Position numbers and translations under genes: made by a program | NCBI GenBank assembly: GCA_903908605.1 | Contig: CAIVSQ010000204.1 | Span: 1 to 33,391 of the forward strand | DNA length: 33,391 nt | Reading direction: 5' to 3' | Origin: an uncultured Anaerolineae bacterium | GTDB taxonomy: Bacteria > Chloroflexota > Anaerolineae > Anaerolineales > Villigracilaceae | Shown: piece by piece, positions 31,714 to 33,391 of the stretch | Layout: every line of letters starts with the position of its first letter | Numbering within the stretch: the stretch's first letter is position 1 | The notes under the pieces: generated by a model | What the model was told of the DNA's origin: nothing | The model's input: only the letters and a program-made list of their open reading frames with translations | The model's database searches: none

Positions 31714-32934
31714 TTATTTACCATCCAGGGCTGAGAGCAATTTCTCGGCATCCTGGATCGATATTTTCTTTTCTTGCAACATCTTCAAAATCGTCAACCG
31801 CTCGGCATCGCTGACTGGTTCGGAGGGCGGCTTTTGCACCCCACCCCATGATGGTGGCGTGGGTGGCATGGGCGACATCGGCGCGACAGGCGGTATGGGC
31901 GGGATGGTCACCCCAAATCGCCCAACCTTTATCCCCATATGGCTGGATTTCCGCTCGGCAGTCCGCATTTTATCCTCGGCCCGTCGCATGGCGCTATCCA
32001 CCCGGCGCTGAACCTGGTCACTTCGCTCCTGGGCGCGCATCGAAGCCTCGAGCGCCCGGCGCGTGGCTTCCTCCACCCGGCGTGAAATACGTTCGTGCAG
32101 TTCCGAAGACAGACCGGGAAATTCCCCGGGAGCAAAAGGGCCTTCGCGCCCCAATGGGTCAAAAGCAGCCACGCTCTCCCATTCTTCATCACGGCTGGTG
32201 ACAATCACCTCAGACCCGGCCTGCAGGTTAATTTGCGACCCACCCGAGCCTACCACCACCTTGCGGACCATGCCCACTTGTTCCGGCTCCACACCTGGCA
32301 GATCCACGCGGATCGATTCGTCATCACAACCGACCAGTGATAATTCCACGTTAGATTTGGGCGGCAAGCGCAGCAGGATATCGCTGCCAGCCTGCACGTT
32401 GACATGCTTGCCTGGTTCAGGGCACAGGTACAGTGCCGCATCCGCGCCTACCTTGGCCTGTACATTAAAATCAGCCCCGCGCAGGTACAAATCCGCACCG
32501 ACCACCACGTTGATATCGCCCAACACATCGTGCAGTGAGGCATCCCCGCCAATGCCCTCCGCCAGCAAATCGCCGGCACAGGTGCGCAGCGACATATCAC
32601 CGCCAACACTCTTAACTTTTACCCCTGACACATTGCGCATCTGCAAATCGCCGCCAACCGACACAATCTCCGTACTGCCGCCCAGGGCACGCAGATCGGC
32701 GTCGCCGCCCACGCTCTGCACACGCAGATCCGCATCGCGCGTCACGTATAGAATCAGATCGCCATCGCTGTGCGTGCGGATGATCTGATCAGCATCAATC
32801 TCCAAGTCCAGGTCATCATCATCCGTCTTGGCCACAATCTCGGGCCGCTCCCAGCCCACCACCTGCAGATCTCCGCCAACATGGTCCACCTGCACGGTGA
32901 CACTACCATTCACCTGCAAAACAGACTGTTTCAT
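31714..32934 (-). CDS. DUF4097-like beta-repeat protein with C-terminal SHOCT-like hairpin
   Basis: The 406-residue protein begins with repeats of a DUF4097/YvlB-like beta-helix: (V/I)GGD turns at 19-22, 75-78, 93-96, 110-113 and 128-131, then GAD turns at 146-148 and 163-165. Residues about 270-330 are a highly charged coiled coil (RISRRVEEATRRALEASMRA and on). A Pro/Met-rich linker (IPPIPPVAPMSPMPPTPP) follows, and the last 32 residues form the SHOCT-like hairpin (AERLTILKMLQEKKISIQDA, EKLLSALDGK). There is no signal peptide or membrane helix, so it is probably cytosolic, in contrast to the adhesin label often given to DUF4097. Its start overlaps the stop of the DUF2089 gene (ATGA). Confidence 0.87.
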   Translation of the reverse strand: MKQSVLQVNGSVTVQVDHVGGDLQVVGWERPEIVAKTDDDDLDLEIDADQIIRTHSDGDLILYVTRDADLRVQSVGGDADLRALGGSTEIVSVGGDLQMRNVSGVKVKSVGGDMSLRTCAGDLLAEGIGGDASLHDVLGDINVVVGADLYLRGADFNVQAKVGADAALYLCPEPGKHVNVQAGSDILLRLPPKSNVELSLVGCDDESIRVDLPGVEPEQVGMVRKVVVGSGGSQINLQAGSEVIVTSRDEEWESVAAFDPLGREGPFAPGEFPGLSSELHERISRRVEEATRRALEASMRAQERSDQVQRRVDSAMRRAEDKMRTAERKSSHMGIKVGRFGVTIPPIPPVAPMSPMPPTPPSWGGVQKPPSEPVSDAERLTILKMLQEKKISIQDAEKLLSALDGK

Positions 32935-33314
32935 GCTTCCTCCCCGCGCAAAATGCGCATGGCAGCGTCAGCATTCAACCGGCCTTTATCCAGGTCTTCC
33001 AGCACCTGGCGGCGGCGATCTTCGCTGACTTCTGGCGCTTCTTCCTTGCCCGGTTCATAGCCCAGGGCTCGAATGACATCATGCAACCGGTTGCGCAGAG
33101 TCGGGTACGAAAGACCCAACTCCACCTCCACCCGGTTAAGTTTCCCTTCGCAACGGATAAAAGTCATAATAAAATCCATCTGCTCACGGGTTAAATGCGC
33201 AAACAAACCACCACTAAAACGACCCTCCAGCGAAGTATCGCAAGATTCGCAATGCAAACGGGTGATGGTTAATTCATTCTGGCAGACCGGGCAACGTGTA
33301 AGAACATTATTCAT
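32931..33314 (-). CDS. DUF2089 family regulator
   Basis: The start is the ATG at 33314 with GAGGAG five bases upstream; the frame extends further but without a ribosome binding site. The 127-residue protein has a zinc-ribbon-like pair CPVC (8-11) and CESC (22-25). A helical segment LTREQMDFIMTFIRCEGKLN follows, then VEVELGLSYPTLRNRLHDVI, an HTH-like helix pair with the DUF2089 SYPTxR motif that probably reads DNA. Residues 97-124 (SEDRRRQVLEDLDKGRLNAD, AAMRILRG) form the same hairpin module as in the three proteins downstream. First gene of the operon; likely its regulator. Confidence 0.88.
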   Translation of the reverse strand: MNNVLTRCPVCQNELTITRLHCESCDTSLEGRFSGGLFAHLTREQMDFIMTFIRCEGKLNRVEVELGLSYPTLRNRLHDVIRALGYEPGKEEAPEVSEDRRRQVLEDLDKGRLNADAAMRILRGEEA

Positions 33315-33391
33315 AGGTTCTCCTCTGTAAATCATCGCAAATAACAGACCGGCAGAGTAAAATATATGCAAACAACCAGATCACCAGCGAC

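Noticed and set aside
1-33391. CRISPR array, prophage or integrated plasmid
   Set aside because: No regularly spaced repeats, integrase, structural phage gene or replication gene was found; the only mobile-element trace is the IS110 fragment.

Overview
The window reads as a chromosomal segment of a GC-rich bacterium, most likely a Chloroflexota member of the Anaerolineae type. This placement is inferred from gene content: Thr/Pro-rich linkers behind lipoboxes and signal peptides, NBR1-type Ig domains, non-cellulosomal cohesin/dockerin modules, DUF4870 membrane proteins, split gcvPA/gcvPB, and SHOCT-like/DUF2089/DUF4097 proteins. No rRNA, tRNA, CRISPR array or prophage was seen. Genes are dense, with clear intrinsic terminators and many AGGAG-type ribosome binding sites.

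Layout. 1-6.6 kb: the end of a DUF2202 ferritin-like protein, a small orphan gene, a large cytosolic Ser/Thr kinase-NTPase-TPR protein, a lipoprotein, a response regulator and a small orphan gene. 6.6-11.6 kb: an extracellular module, with a secreted tandem NBR1-Ig protein divergent from three consecutive cohesin-type genes. These encode a secreted cohesin-dockerin protein, a cohesin lipoprotein, and a protein with an outside cohesin-like domain, one membrane helix and an inside FHA domain. 11.6-13.7 kb: dinB and, convergent, fmt. 13.8-14.8 kb: two small DUF4870/Tic20-like membrane proteins, each with its own promoter and terminator. 14.8-18.4 kb: a tandem glycine riboswitch with terminator, then gcvH-gcvPA-gcvPB. 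18.6-21.3 kb: a probable operon of DUF1786 (ASKHA-like), AttH/CrtC-like and YjbQ proteins. 21.3-25.4 kb: a GyrI-like protein divergent from a WYL regulator, an ABC-2 exporter and a degenerate GlgC-like protein. 25.5-29 kb: a 7TM-PAS-GGDEF diguanylate cyclase and a Gfo/Idh/MocA oxidoreductase. 29.2-30.2 kb: a truncated IS110 recombinase with a highly structured upstream region that may be a bridge-RNA relic. 30.2-33.3 kb, minus strand: a DUF1905 protein and a four-gene operon (DUF2089, DUF4097, membrane SHOCT-like, soluble SHOCT-like) whose products all carry the same short helical-hairpin module.

Best candidates for something undescribed. (1) The cohesin locus at 8.9-11.6 kb could form a surface assembly, with dockerin-cohesin self-association, a lipid-anchored cohesin and a transmembrane cohesin-FHA protein that could report to the cytoplasm. 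The FHA domain has lost its usual phosphothreonine-binding residues. (2) The DUF2089-DUF4097-SHOCT operon, in which one ~30-residue module is distributed over four adjacent proteins, looks like a self-assembling envelope-stress or regulatory complex. (3) The IS110 fragment keeps its DEDD residues but lacks the serine-bearing domain, and sits beside a multi-hairpin RNA candidate. All functional statements are inference from sequence reading; no database search was run.
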